Shown here piece after piece: positions 8,741 to 17,109 of a stretch of DNA of 34,128 nt. This stretch comes from Limnovirga sp038203525. GTDB lineage: Bacteria > Bacteroidota > Bacteroidia > Chitinophagales > Chitinophagaceae. A program made the translations under genes and the position numbers. The notes beneath the pieces were generated by a model. It made no database searches and was not told the DNA's origin. It saw nothing but the letters and a program-made list of their open reading frames with translations. The stretch lies in NCBI GenBank assembly GCA_038203525.1, contig JBBRDW010000041.1, positions 1 to 34,128 on the forward strand. Direction: 5' to 3'. The stretch's first letter is position 1. Each line of letters opens with the position of its first letter.

Positions 8741-9599
8741 TACTACCATAATTTCAGAAATTGTTTTCAGGCACGAAGAATTAGCCTGGCCGTCTAATTA
8801 TCAGGAACGTTTTCCCACTTTGCCATCCATAAACCTGCTTAGAAATCTTTTCGAGAATAAGCTTTGGCATTTGCAGGGCCAAAAACGCCAGCTAAATAAA
8901 GTATCTGCATTTAATAAATTTTTATTTAAACCAGCTGAGGCATATACCTTTTGGGAGTATTTGACCGGGCCCTCCATCAACTTTTCTAAAGGGTTTCTCA
9001 TAAACGACCACGCAACGGAAATTGACATAATAAAAATACACTCAGCCTTTAATAAGCTGGTAAATTATCAGTGTAAAAGAAGACTGGCATGTAAAATTAC
9101 CGGCCCTGCCCGCATGGCTTATCTTACGAGTATTTTCCCAGATGCAGTTTTCATAAATATTGTTCGCGATCCACTCCCCACCATTAATTCCTGGCTTAAT
9201 GTAGATTTTTGGCAGGACAAAGGCAAACACCAGTTATGGTGGACTGGAGCCTATTCAAAAAAAGAAGAAGAATGGGCAGCTGCTAATGCAGATAAGCCAG
9301 AGTTGCTGGCCGCCATGCAATATAGAAAGCTGCAGGACGTAACAGCAACAGAAATAAAAACAAATATTGGTCAGTGTTTAACAGTTCGATATGAAGATTT
9401 TGTAAAAAATCCGGCAATTACTGTAAATACTATCCTCGATTTTGCCGACCTTAAAAAGTCGAAACAGGTAGAAGATTATCTCTCTGGTATTAATATTTAT
9501 GATCAGAACAAAACAAAGACAGCAGCACATTCAGAAGATAGTGATAAGCCTTATATGGCAACGCTAAAGATGATATTGGACGGCAGTTATATTTATTGA
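8688..9599 (+). CDS. P-loop sulfotransferase 1 (Sulfotransfer_3-like)
   Basis: A 303-residue cytoplasmic protein of the PAPS-dependent sulfotransferase superfamily. The 5'-phosphosulfate-binding loop is GSGRSGTT at residues 13-20. The 3'-phosphate-binding region is FINIVRDPLPTINSW around residues 155-170, and a conserved RYEDFVKNP motif follows. It shares long segments with sulfotransferases 4 and 5 of this locus (SNYQE, FWE..TGP.I.FS.GFL, LWWTGAYS), so the three are paralogues. The likely role is sulfation of sugar residues of the lipid-linked repeat unit, inferred from its position between the wzc- and wzx-like genes. Two adjacent ATGs (8688, 8691) could start it. A 13-bp inverted repeat surrounds the start. 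A large repeat element separates it from the flippase gene. Confidence 0.85.
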   Translation: MMENILKPLIFIGSGRSGTTIISEIVFRHEELAWPSNYQERFPTLPSINLLRNLFENKLWHLQGQKRQLNKVSAFNKFLFKPAEAYTFWEYLTGPSINFSKGFLINDHATEIDIIKIHSAFNKLVNYQCKRRLACKITGPARMAYLTSIFPDAVFINIVRDPLPTINSWLNVDFWQDKGKHQLWWTGAYSKKEEEWAAANADKPELLAAMQYRKLQDVTATEIKTNIGQCLTVRYEDFVKNPAITVNTILDFADLKKSKQVEDYLSGINIYDQNKTKTAAHSEDSDKPYMATLKMILDGSYIY

Positions 9600-9607
9600 T
9601 GAGAGAA

Positions 9608-9830
9608 TTTTTGGGCCAGGCAACTGGAACATTTTTCTGCTTTACTTGCGTCGCACGCTTGTACGTTCTAAAACAAGGCATCAAGGCAAAGAGGCAATAG
9701 GCAAAGAGTTTCAGCAAACAGTTTATTATTAATCATTCTTTGTTAATTGTTCATTCCTCTTCCGAACGTACAAGCGTGCGACGCAACAAATGATTAATAA
9801 TTGTACCAAAGCCGGGTACATAAAAAAATA
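9608..9830. repeat. Full-length paired repeat element inside the EPS locus (perfect 23-bp arms)
   Basis: It starts with tttttgggccaggca at 9608 and ends with gccgggtacataaaaaaat near 9830, so it is roughly symmetric. The inner arms 9646-9668 and 9764-9786 are perfect 23-bp inverted repeats around the core cttgcgtcgcacgcttgtac. The interval between the arms is 95 bp and resembles the interior of the element at 4751-4930. It has no coding capacity. The layout is that of a MITE-like or REP/BIME-like element. A transcript through it could form a long hairpin and so weaken read-through into the flippase gene. Confidence 0.85.
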
Positions 9831-9936
9831 TTAAAACTGCCGCCGATTAAAAAATGGTTTAAGCTTGTTGTAAAGAAGATTTTAATAAGAATTATAAAGT
9901 AATATTAAGCCATATTTCAAATTTTAGTTCATAACT

Positions 9937-11511
9937 GTGAATAAACAAAAGTTACTCAAAACAGGCATTTGGCAACTGCTTAATACAGTAGTTATCATCC
10001 TGTCGCAAATTATTGCAAATGCGATTATCGTACGCTATGTTACCCCAGATGAATATGGTATAATGGCTTTAGCAAATGCATTTATCAATTTTGCGTTTAT
10101 TATTGCTGAATCGGGCATGGGCGACGCTTTGATGCAGCGCCGGGAAATTGAGCCGGAGCATAAAAATGCCGCACTGTTCTTCAGTATACTGGTTTCGCTG
10201 GCGCTGTACATTATTCTTTATTTTTCGGCACCCTGGATATCATCTTATTACAAAAACCCGCTTATTAACGGTAAGGAGATATTGGTACCTGCCCTTCGGG
10301 TACTGGGTTTAAGCTTCCTGTTTTTATCGCTGGGTTCATCATCCCTTAACCTGATGATGAAAAATTTCAATTTTAAAAAGCTTTTTTTCAGCGATAGTTT
10401 AAGCCTCCTCGTTTCCAATGTGCTGGGCGTTATAATGGCCATGTATGGCTGGGGTGTTTGGTCGCTTGTGTACTCTATTTTATTTTATAATGTGGCCCGG
10501 CTTATTATGGTTTGGATTTATGAACCCATACCTATTTTTATCGGTGCCAGCCTCCGCCATTGGAAAGATCTTTTCAACTATGGTGTGGGCCTCACACTGG
10601 TAAGGTTTTATAATTATGTAAGCGGTTTTGGTATTATGCTGCAGATTGGTAAGCTGGTAAATTTAGGTTCTACCGGTTCGTTTGAAAGGTCCTACCGTAT
10701 TACCAATCTGCCGGTAAGGTACATTGGCGACATGATACAAAAAGTGATGATGCCTTTTATGGTAAACATCAACGACGATGAGGATAAACTCTATTCCTTT
10801 TTTTTAAGGGGAATGTCATTTGCAAATGCGCTTTTACTCCCAATCAGTGTATTTGCTATTGTTTTTTGCCAACCAATTGTGCTGATACTTTTTGGCCCAA
10901 AATGGGAGAGCGCCATTGTGCCCATGCAAGTACTTTTTGCTTCACTGCCATTCAGGATAACCACAAAGGTTTCCGATGTATTGATGAGGGTAAAAAACCT
11001 GGTCTTTAAAAACGCTAACAGAAAGCTGCAGTATATTATTATTTTAGTTGCAGGTATTTTTTTGGGCAGTTATTGGGGTATAACGGGTATCTCTATTGCT
11101 GTTTCATTGGCATCTGTATTTAATTATATATTAATGCTCATCACTGTTAAACGCCATGTTTTTCAGAAGGGCTGGAAAAAACTGGTTATATGGCCTTTTA
11201 AAGATGGTGCTTTAATTACACTTATTTCAGTACCACCATCCTACCTTATTTATATGTTGTTAATGAAGTTTATTAACAACGAACTAATCTCATTTATAAT
11301 ACTATGTACCTTATTAACCATTTTCTTTGCATTTGCCTTTTTAAAAAAACCCAGTATGCTGGGCAATGATTTTGTGCAGCTGCGCAGTGAGTTATTAAAG
11401 CTTATGAAAAACAAGGGAAATAAGGGTGGTAGGGGGAAGGGGAAAGGCGGAAAAAGGAATAAATTACCTGCTGAGGAATTGGAAAGTAATGCTGATGAAA
11501 TAACCGGTTAA
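9937..11511 (+). CDS. Wzx-like oligosaccharide flippase (MOP superfamily)
   Basis: A 524-residue polytopic membrane protein of the polysaccharide flippase family (Polysacc_synt / WzxC type). The N-terminus reads KTGIWQLLNTVVIILSQIIANAIIVRYVTPDEYGIMALANAF, a classical MOP flippase opening. About a dozen or more hydrophobic helices follow. It should flip the undecaprenyl-linked repeat unit to the periplasmic side. The start is a GTG at 9937: no in-frame ATG lies close, and the next Met is inside the conserved first helix region. The C-terminal tail is odd: about 35 residues rich in Lys and Gly (KNKGNKGGRGKGKGGKRNK) ending in an acidic stretch. Sulfotransferase 2 begins 10 bp downstream, so the two are probably co-transcribed. 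Confidence 0.9.
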   Translation: MNKQKLLKTGIWQLLNTVVIILSQIIANAIIVRYVTPDEYGIMALANAFINFAFIIAESGMGDALMQRREIEPEHKNAALFFSILVSLALYIILYFSAPWISSYYKNPLINGKEILVPALRVLGLSFLFLSLGSSSLNLMMKNFNFKKLFFSDSLSLLVSNVLGVIMAMYGWGVWSLVYSILFYNVARLIMVWIYEPIPIFIGASLRHWKDLFNYGVGLTLVRFYNYVSGFGIMLQIGKLVNLGSTGSFERSYRITNLPVRYIGDMIQKVMMPFMVNINDDEDKLYSFFLRGMSFANALLLPISVFAIVFCQPIVLILFGPKWESAIVPMQVLFASLPFRITTKVSDVLMRVKNLVFKNANRKLQYIIILVAGIFLGSYWGITGISIAVSLASVFNYILMLITVKRHVFQKGWKKLVIWPFKDGALITLISVPPSYLIYMLLMKFINNELISFIILCTLLTIFFAFAFLKKPSMLGNDFVQLRSELLKLMKNKGNKGGRGKGKGGKRNKLPAEELESNADEITG

Positions 11512-11521
11512 ACTATTTCCA

Positions 11522-12271
11522 ATGACAAAATTTGTTGTATTTACTACTCCGCGCACCGGATCCACACTTTTGGTAAAATCACTCGATACACATCCCGAAA
11601 TATTTTGTGCAGGTGAATTGTTTTTTCTGAAGAAAGGTATTTTTCATAACGAAAGTCAGTACCCATTTATAAGAATTCCCTTTGTAGGTAATAAAATCAA
11701 TTATCTGGTAAATTATCCAAAACTGCTGCTTGGCCTTAAAACATTTCTTAATAAGTTTTATTCCGGACACGGAGAAAAAGGTAAAGCAAAAGGTTTTAAG
11801 CTAATGCACTTTCAAACCTACTATACGCCAGGTATTTTTGACTATCTAAAAAAAAATAATGTAAAAACAATAGTGTTAATAAGGCGTAATGTATTGCGCA
11901 ACGCCCTTTCAGATTTAAGGGCCCGTTCAACCAAAGTATATCATAATGAGAGCGGGGGCAAAAGTGCTGCAATCCCTAAGTTCACGGTTAGTATTCCAGA
12001 ACTTGCTGCTAAGATGAGCCAAATACAGGGTTTCAACAGGCAGCTCGAGTCGGCGTCAAAAAATCTTGACCGAAAAGTTCTTTATTACGAAGATTTTGAA
12101 AACTGGTCGCAAACTATTTCAGGGGTTTTAAAATATCTTCAGGTGTCAGATTTACCGCTTGCAGCAGTTTCAAAGAAATTAAATCCGGATAAGCTGCAGG
12201 AAATGATTGAGAACTATCAGGAAGTTGAAAACTGGCTAAATAAAAACGGATACGCTGAATTTTTAGACTGA
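11522..12271 (+). CDS. P-loop sulfotransferase 2 (Stf0/short type)
   Basis: A 249-residue cytoplasmic sulfotransferase. The 5'-PSB loop is TPRTGSTLL at the N-terminus (residues 9-17), followed by LDTHPEIFCAGELFF, which is typical of the Stf0-like and Nod-factor-like subgroup. The 3'-PB region is TIVLIRRNVLRNALSDLRA, and YYEDFENW lies near the end. It differs clearly from sulfotransferases 1, 4 and 5, so it is a second family. It starts 10 bp after the flippase stop, pointing to co-translation or at least one transcript. The substrate is unknown; context suggests a sugar in the EPS repeat unit. The protein is near the short end for the superfamily but has both cofactor motifs. Confidence 0.85.
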   Translation: MTKFVVFTTPRTGSTLLVKSLDTHPEIFCAGELFFLKKGIFHNESQYPFIRIPFVGNKINYLVNYPKLLLGLKTFLNKFYSGHGEKGKAKGFKLMHFQTYYTPGIFDYLKKNNVKTIVLIRRNVLRNALSDLRARSTKVYHNESGGKSAAIPKFTVSIPELAAKMSQIQGFNRQLESASKNLDRKVLYYEDFENWSQTISGVLKYLQVSDLPLAAVSKKLNPDKLQEMIENYQEVENWLNKNGYAEFLD

Positions 12272-12344
12272 TCATTACTTTTTAATTATTTTGCAGCAAT
12301 CGCCGGAAAAACACTGTTTTCGATTTACAAATTTCAAAAATATA

Positions 12345-13274
12345 ATGTATCCAAATTTTATAATAATCGGTCCTCCAAAATGTGCATCAACTTCCCTTAA
12401 TTTTTACCTGGGTCAGCACCCCGGAATTTTTGTGGCGAAAATAAAAGAAACCAGATTCTTTAGTTTGCATTTTGATAAAGGAATGGATTTTTATGCTCCT
12501 CATTTCAAAGATGCAGGCAATGCCAAAGCCATTGGCGAGGCCACACCAAGCTATAGTTTTCTGCCATTTGTTGCTGACCGTATCAAACAGCAACTGCCGG
12601 GTGTAAAACTTATTCTTTGCTTCCGAAATCCACTCGACAGGGCCTTTTCAAGTTGGCTCATGCAAAAAGGTATTGGTAAAGAATTGCTGCCTTTTCGCGA
12701 AGCAATTGAAATTAACCTCAGGCAAATGGAATATATTACGCTCGAAGGCGAAGAAGGCGCAAAAACCTGGAACGGCAGCATAGGTAACTACAGCACAGAT
12801 GAAACAAGGCTGCGCACTTATTTACAAGGAGGAATGTTTGCAAACATTTTAAAAACATGGTATAAAAGGTTTAGCCCCAGTCAAATTAAAGTTTTATTTC
12901 TCGATGATCTTAAAAATGATTTTGATGGCACCATGAGCAGTGTTTTTCATTTCCTTGGCGTTGATGATACATTTATTGTTCCCAATAAAGAAATTGTAAA
13001 CTTTCATTTCGACCGCAAAGCCAATAAAATAACAAATAAATTATTTGGAATAAAAGGCACCCGTTTTTTAAACGACCTTACGCCAAAATTCATAAAAAAT
13101 AAATTAAAAAAAGCCTGGAAAACCAAAGAGCCGCCAAAGCTGCAAATGAACGACAGGCTTTATCTTTGGGAAATTTATAAAAACGATATAGCAGAACTGC
13201 AAAAAATACTTGGCCGCGATCTTTCAAACTGGGATCCGGCCTATAAAAAGGAAAAAGCCGCTGCAACAAATTAA
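12345..13274 (+). CDS. P-loop sulfotransferase 3 (heparan-sulfate-sulfotransferase-like)
   Basis: A 309-residue protein from the ATG at 12345. An upstream TTG at 12291 would add 18 unconserved residues and is less likely, because MYPNFIIIGPPKCASTSL is the normal start of this family. The 5'-PSB loop is GPPKCASTS (about residues 8-16), followed by HPGIFVAKIKETRFF. The 3'-PB segment is VKLILCFRNPLDRAFSSW. This pattern (K-E-T/P-x-F-F and RNPxDRAxSxW) matches the Sulfotransfer_1 group related to heparan N- and O-sulfotransferases. A later LFLDDLKNDFDGTMSSVFHFLGV segment is also typical. It lies 73 bp after sulfotransferase 2. It probably sulfates a polysaccharide precursor. The third sulfotransferase type in one locus is notable. 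Confidence 0.87.
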   Translation: MYPNFIIIGPPKCASTSLNFYLGQHPGIFVAKIKETRFFSLHFDKGMDFYAPHFKDAGNAKAIGEATPSYSFLPFVADRIKQQLPGVKLILCFRNPLDRAFSSWLMQKGIGKELLPFREAIEINLRQMEYITLEGEEGAKTWNGSIGNYSTDETRLRTYLQGGMFANILKTWYKRFSPSQIKVLFLDDLKNDFDGTMSSVFHFLGVDDTFIVPNKEIVNFHFDRKANKITNKLFGIKGTRFLNDLTPKFIKNKLKKAWKTKEPPKLQMNDRLYLWEIYKNDIAELQKILGRDLSNWDPAYKKEKAAATN

Positions 13275-13466
13275 AAGCAGTTAATTTTCCCAGGTATTTT
13301 TTTGTACCGGGCTTTATCTAAGAGTTAAGCTTTTCTTGCGTCGCACTCTTGTACAGTGGTATCAATACGCAGCAAAGTGCGGTCTTATTTGAGGGTGATA
13401 AATATTAAGAAACAATTTTAATAATACTTGCTGCAGCAGTTATAATTATCATTAAAAAGTAGTTGT
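13275..13466. repeat. Intergenic gap with one dispersed repeat unit (core 13335-13354, + orientation)
   Basis: After the stop of sulfotransferase 3 comes a T-run with gtaccgggc (about 13298-13312). The repeat core cttgcgtcgcactcttgtac follows at 13335-13354, in the sense direction and 60 bp from the stop. No inverted partner is seen nearby, so this is a single half-unit. No clear terminator or promoter was found before the polymerase gene. Confidence 0.7.
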
Positions 13467-14921
13467 ATGAAGATGAATTTTAGCAACGGGTTAAACTCAA
13501 ATCCAGTACTGTATTGGGGAGCAAATTTTGCATTGCTGTTTGCAGCAATCGTATCCATGTACACCAGTAACGGTATCCCAATGCTCGTAATTGGAGCACC
13601 GCTTGTGTTGATAGACAGAGCCTTCCTTGTTCCAATGTTGTTATTCCTTGCGTGTATTGAAGGCTCTTTCAAGGTAGAGGGGGTATCTTCTTCAACGGAA
13701 TCAGAAGCAATTATTATTGCTACTCCCTTTCTGATGTACGACTTTTTTCAAAAGAATAACGAGAAGGTCCCCTACAAGTTTTCCATGTTGTATATAATCT
13801 TTTTAATTTTTATATTTATTGGTATTTACACTTACAGCATTCATCCTTATATCAGGCAGTTTTTGGTGCCAACACTTGGTAAAACTGCCGTGCAGTCGCC
13901 GTATCCAAAAATGCTTAAGAACATTGTTAAAATTGCCTTTTTCTTTATTTACATTAAAGTGCTTATCAATAAAGACAAAGATTTCTTCAGGAGGGCTTTA
14001 CTGCTTATAAAAGACATGATACCCTACCTGTTTATGCTCATACTTTTAAACATGCTTTTACAGGGCCACGAAGCAGAAAAATATGACACACTCCATTTTG
14101 GAGAGGCGAAGCATGGCGACTTTTCCGCCAACTGTAACGCACTTGGGGCTTTTTTATACATTTCTATTTTCGAAATAAAATCAAACTGGTATAAACGCGG
14201 GATAGCAATCATTGCACTCGGCTGTCTATGTTATGTGGTTTTGAATCTGGGTTCAAGAAATGGACTGCTTCAATTTATGACGGTGGGCCTTTTAGCTGGT
14301 AGTCTTGCGTTATGGAACCGCTCCTGGAGCTTTAAGTTTATGAGTGCTGCTGTAGGCGTAGGCGCACTTTTGGCAATGTTCGTTGTTTTTCAGGATTCGC
14401 CAACGCTCCAAAGGCTCGAAGTAAAAGAAGCTGGAGGAGACCGCACTGACTATTGGGCTGCTGGCCTAAGAGGCGTTGAAGAAGAGCCTTTGTTCGGGCT
14501 TGGCGGCGACGATTCGGTATCATATTATGCGGTTGGTAAATATGCCCCAGGTATTGACGACCACGTTATGCACAACACTTTTATTGAATTTATGGTACAA
14601 TTTGGAATATTGGGTTTTTGTTTTTATGTTATCCTCGTCTGTACCATACTTTACCATGCATATCGAAATTTTATGTTCGGCATTAGAACCAACCAGCTTT
14701 TGTTATGCGTACCCAGTATCAGTTATTTTATATCAATATTTGCAGGTTTGTTCATTAGCCGTATATGGGAAACAACGCTGTGGTATCATATGACCTTTGT
14801 GTTTGTAATTTATATTGTTTATCGCATGCCTGTAGAAATGGCACTAAAAAACAGAAGAGGTTTTCTCATACGCGGCATGGCAGATCCATTAGATAATCCT
14901 GCATTTTTAAGTGTCTATTAA
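13467..14921 (+). CDS. Wzy-like O-antigen polymerase / ligase family protein
   Basis: A 484-residue polytopic membrane protein of the O-antigen ligase/polymerase (Wzy_C-like) family, with about 11-12 hydrophobic helices. The typical periplasmic loop is visible in the C-terminal half: GGDRTDYWAAGLRGVEEEP followed by LFGLGGDDS, then DDHVMHNTFIEFMVQFGILG and another TM helix. It should polymerise the flipped repeat units in the periplasm under control of the Wzc-like protein. Ligase and polymerase cannot be separated by sequence alone, but the flippase and copolymerase in the same locus favour polymerase. Two ATGs six bases apart (13467, 13473) could start it. Sulfotransferase 4 begins 37 bp downstream. 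Confidence 0.85.
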   Translation: MKMNFSNGLNSNPVLYWGANFALLFAAIVSMYTSNGIPMLVIGAPLVLIDRAFLVPMLLFLACIEGSFKVEGVSSSTESEAIIIATPFLMYDFFQKNNEKVPYKFSMLYIIFLIFIFIGIYTYSIHPYIRQFLVPTLGKTAVQSPYPKMLKNIVKIAFFFIYIKVLINKDKDFFRRALLLIKDMIPYLFMLILLNMLLQGHEAEKYDTLHFGEAKHGDFSANCNALGAFLYISIFEIKSNWYKRGIAIIALGCLCYVVLNLGSRNGLLQFMTVGLLAGSLALWNRSWSFKFMSAAVGVGALLAMFVVFQDSPTLQRLEVKEAGGDRTDYWAAGLRGVEEEPLFGLGGDDSVSYYAVGKYAPGIDDHVMHNTFIEFMVQFGILGFCFYVILVCTILYHAYRNFMFGIRTNQLLLCVPSISYFISIFAGLFISRIWETTLWYHMTFVFVIYIVYRMPVEMALKNRRGFLIRGMADPLDNPAFLSVY

Positions 14922-14958
14922 CCGCTTATAAACTGAAAGCTAATACTTGAAAAAACGC

Positions 14959-15882
14959 ATGAGTAATTTTCTGCTAAAGAATGAATATCTTTTAGATAAC
15001 CCCATCATATTCTTTGGTACCGGTCGTTCCGGCACCACCGTAATCTCTGATACCGTTTTTCGGCACGAAGATTTAGCCTGGCATTCTAATTACCAGGAAT
15101 TTTTACCCAAGTCTGCAGGTGTAAACTACCTGCGCCGCGTTTTTGATAATAGTCTCTGGCATTTTATAGGCATGAACACCCAGAACAATAAATCTTTGGT
15201 TAACCAGGTATTGTTCCGGCCAATTGAGCGCTATGATTTTTGGGAGGCTGTTACCGGCCCAAGAATAGATTTTTCAAGAGGCTTTCTTTTAAATGAAAGA
15301 GCTAACGATGAAGAAAGGCTGCATATACGAACCCATTTTGCTAAAATGATTAAGTATCAAAATCGTAAGCGTCTTGCGTTTAAAATAACAGGTCCGGCAC
15401 GTATGGAGTACCTGAGCAGCATTTTTCCCGATGCTATTTTTATACAAATAAACCGCGATCCTGTTGCTACTGTACGTTCCTGGATGGAAATATACTGGAG
15501 CGCACAGATAACAGACCAGCTCTGGTGGACAGGTGCCTATAGTGAAGAAGAACTGGCCATAGCCAAATCGCTTGCTAAAGACCAGCCTTTATTTGCTGCT
15601 TTCCAGTATAAAAAGATAATGGAATCTACGGCTTACGAAATTAAAAAGCTGAATGCCAATGTGTACACCGGCAACTATGAAGATTTTGTAAAACAACCCG
15701 CTAAATTTATTGCAGATATTCTGGAATATGCATCCCTTAAACCATCAAAATTTGTAGATGATTTTTTAAATAAGATATCTGTACGCAACAGGAACGACAG
15801 GGCCGCCGCATCAGCAAAAACGGCATTAAGTGATGAAACCAAAATGCGTATCATGGAGATTGTAAATGGAGTAGCTGTTTAA
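14959..15882 (+). CDS. P-loop sulfotransferase 4 (paralogue of 1 and 5)
   Basis: A 307-residue protein from the ATG at 14959; a TTG at 14947 would add only MKKR and is less likely. The 5'-PSB loop is GTGRSGTT at residues 20-27. The 3'-PB region is FIQINRDPVATVRSW, followed by LWWTGAYSEEE and NYEDFVKQP. It shares RYDFWEAVTGPRIDFSRGF with sulfotransferase 5 and is closer to that protein than to sulfotransferase 1. It lies 37 bp after the wzy-like gene. The probable role is sulfation of the EPS repeat unit with PAPS as donor. Substrate and acceptor position are unknown. Confidence 0.85.
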   Translation: MSNFLLKNEYLLDNPIIFFGTGRSGTTVISDTVFRHEDLAWHSNYQEFLPKSAGVNYLRRVFDNSLWHFIGMNTQNNKSLVNQVLFRPIERYDFWEAVTGPRIDFSRGFLLNERANDEERLHIRTHFAKMIKYQNRKRLAFKITGPARMEYLSSIFPDAIFIQINRDPVATVRSWMEIYWSAQITDQLWWTGAYSEEELAIAKSLAKDQPLFAAFQYKKIMESTAYEIKKLNANVYTGNYEDFVKQPAKFIADILEYASLKPSKFVDDFLNKISVRNRNDRAAASAKTALSDETKMRIMEIVNGVAV

Positions 15883-16016
15883 ATAGAAGGGCTTTTTTAG
15901 CTGCCTTAAAACAGAAAGTACAAGAGTGCGACGCAACAGAAGATTCCATGAAAACCAAATGCCGGGACCATAATGTGTACTTTGCCTTTTCAACGAAAAA
16001 CTAACCAGGAAAGTCT
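15883..16016. repeat. Dispersed repeat unit, minus orientation (core 15918-15937)
   Basis: gtacaagagtgcgacgcaac at 15918-15937 is an exact reverse complement of the family core. It is followed on the right by the outer edge of the unit (aaatgccgggaccataa, 15957-15973). It lies between sulfotransferases 4 and 5 and is antisense to both. It is one of the few copies that do not read in the sense direction after a stop codon. Confidence 0.75.
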
Positions 16017-16964
16017 ATGAATGATACGCCAATAAAATATGAGGAACTGCTTGAAAAACCGATCATTATTTTTGGTAGTGGCCGTTCGGGAACAACCATT
16101 ATTTCTGAAATTATTTTTCAGCATGAACACCTTGCATGGCATTCCAATTACCAGGAGATTTTTAAAAAATCAACCGTCATTAATTATTTCCGCCGCTTTT
16201 TCGATAATAAATTCTGGCGGCTATCCAGGTTCTGGGTTTTTGTTGGTGTAAGTAAAAACACCAGGCAAAAATGGGGATCCTATCTCAGTCTTGTATTTTT
16301 TAACCCAATTGAGCGATACGACTTCTGGGAGTACATTACAGGGCCCCGCATCGACTTCTCCCGGGGCTTTTTGGTGGGCGAAAAAGCAACACCGGAAGAG
16401 GTTTATAAAATGCGTTCGCATCTTGCAAAACAGGTAAAATACCAGGGCAGAAAAAGGCTGATTATGAAGTTTACCGGTCCATCGAGGCTGGAGTATTTGA
16501 GCAGTATTTTTCCTGATGCCATTTTTGTAAGCATTGCCCGGGAGCCCATTGCTACCGTTCGTTCCTGGCTTAAAGTTGGGTTCTGGCAAACAAAAGGTAT
16601 TAACAGGCTTTGGTGGGTAGGCCCATACACGCCGGAGGAAGAGGCCGAGGCCGAAAAACTGAAAGACGAGCCTGCGCTTATCACTGCTTTTCAATACAAA
16701 AAACTGATGCAGGTTTTGGAAATGGAAATAAAGAAAACCGGCGTTCCCATACTTGAAACCCGGTACGAAGATTTTGTAAAAGATCCCCGTGCGCTGGTGA
16801 AAAAAATACTTGATTTTACAGCCTTGCCGCCATCGAAAAATGTTGACAGGTATATTGACGAAATGGTTATCAGCAACCGCAATGCTGTAAACTCGCAGAC
16901 GCTCGTTTTTACCGAAGAAACAAAAAAGCGCATACTCGAAATTGCGGCCCCGTATGTAAATTAG
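16017..16964 (+). CDS. P-loop sulfotransferase 5 (paralogue of 1 and 4)
   Basis: A 315-residue protein from the ATG at 16017. The 5'-PSB loop is GSGRSGTT at residues 20-27. The 3'-PB region is FVSIAREPIATVRSW, followed by LWWVGPYTPEEE and RYEDFVKDP. It is closest to sulfotransferase 4, with which it shares segments such as PIERYDFWE and TGPRIDFSRGF, suggesting tandem duplication inside the locus. It has a slightly longer insert after the first 60 residues (RLSRFWVFVGVSKNTRQKWG). All cofactor-binding motifs are intact. It probably sulfates a different sugar or position of the same polymer. A long antisense frame overlaps it but is a shadow. Confidence 0.85.
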   Translation: MNDTPIKYEELLEKPIIIFGSGRSGTTIISEIIFQHEHLAWHSNYQEIFKKSTVINYFRRFFDNKFWRLSRFWVFVGVSKNTRQKWGSYLSLVFFNPIERYDFWEYITGPRIDFSRGFLVGEKATPEEVYKMRSHLAKQVKYQGRKRLIMKFTGPSRLEYLSSIFPDAIFVSIAREPIATVRSWLKVGFWQTKGINRLWWVGPYTPEEEAEAEKLKDEPALITAFQYKKLMQVLEMEIKKTGVPILETRYEDFVKDPRALVKKILDFTALPPSKNVDRYIDEMVISNRNAVNSQTLVFTEETKKRILEIAAPYVN

Positions 16965-17109
16965 TTTGACAAAAAGATACATCAAATTTTTTTGGGCCCA
17001 GCTTTAAATATACCATGTGGCTTTACTTGCGTCGCACTCTTGTACTGCGGTAGATTTATTCAGCAAATGCAGTTAGCAAAACTAAAACCAAAACTTCTGT
17101 TTACAGATT
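16965..17109. repeat. Dispersed repeat unit, plus orientation (core 17026-17045)
   Basis: tttttttgggcccagc (16987-17002) marks the outer edge and cttgcgtcgcactcttgtac (17026-17045) is the core. The core is in the sense direction, 61 bp after the stop of sulfotransferase 5. It is a single half-unit with no inverted partner close by. Confidence 0.75.

Noticed and set aside
12291..12344. N-terminal extension of sulfotransferase 3 from a TTG
   Set aside because: The 18 added residues are unlike the family and the ATG at 12345 fits the conserved start.
16221..16985. 254-codon minus-strand frame opposite sulfotransferase 5
   Set aside because: It lies fully antisense to a gene with clear sulfotransferase motifs; its translation is rich in aromatic and Cys residues and has no recognisable motif.
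9600..17045. Integron-like array, because repeat units follow several genes in the sense direction
   Set aside because: No integrase, no GTTRRRY/RYYYAAC pair typical of attC, genes are large and mostly one functional pathway, and some units are in the antisense direction.
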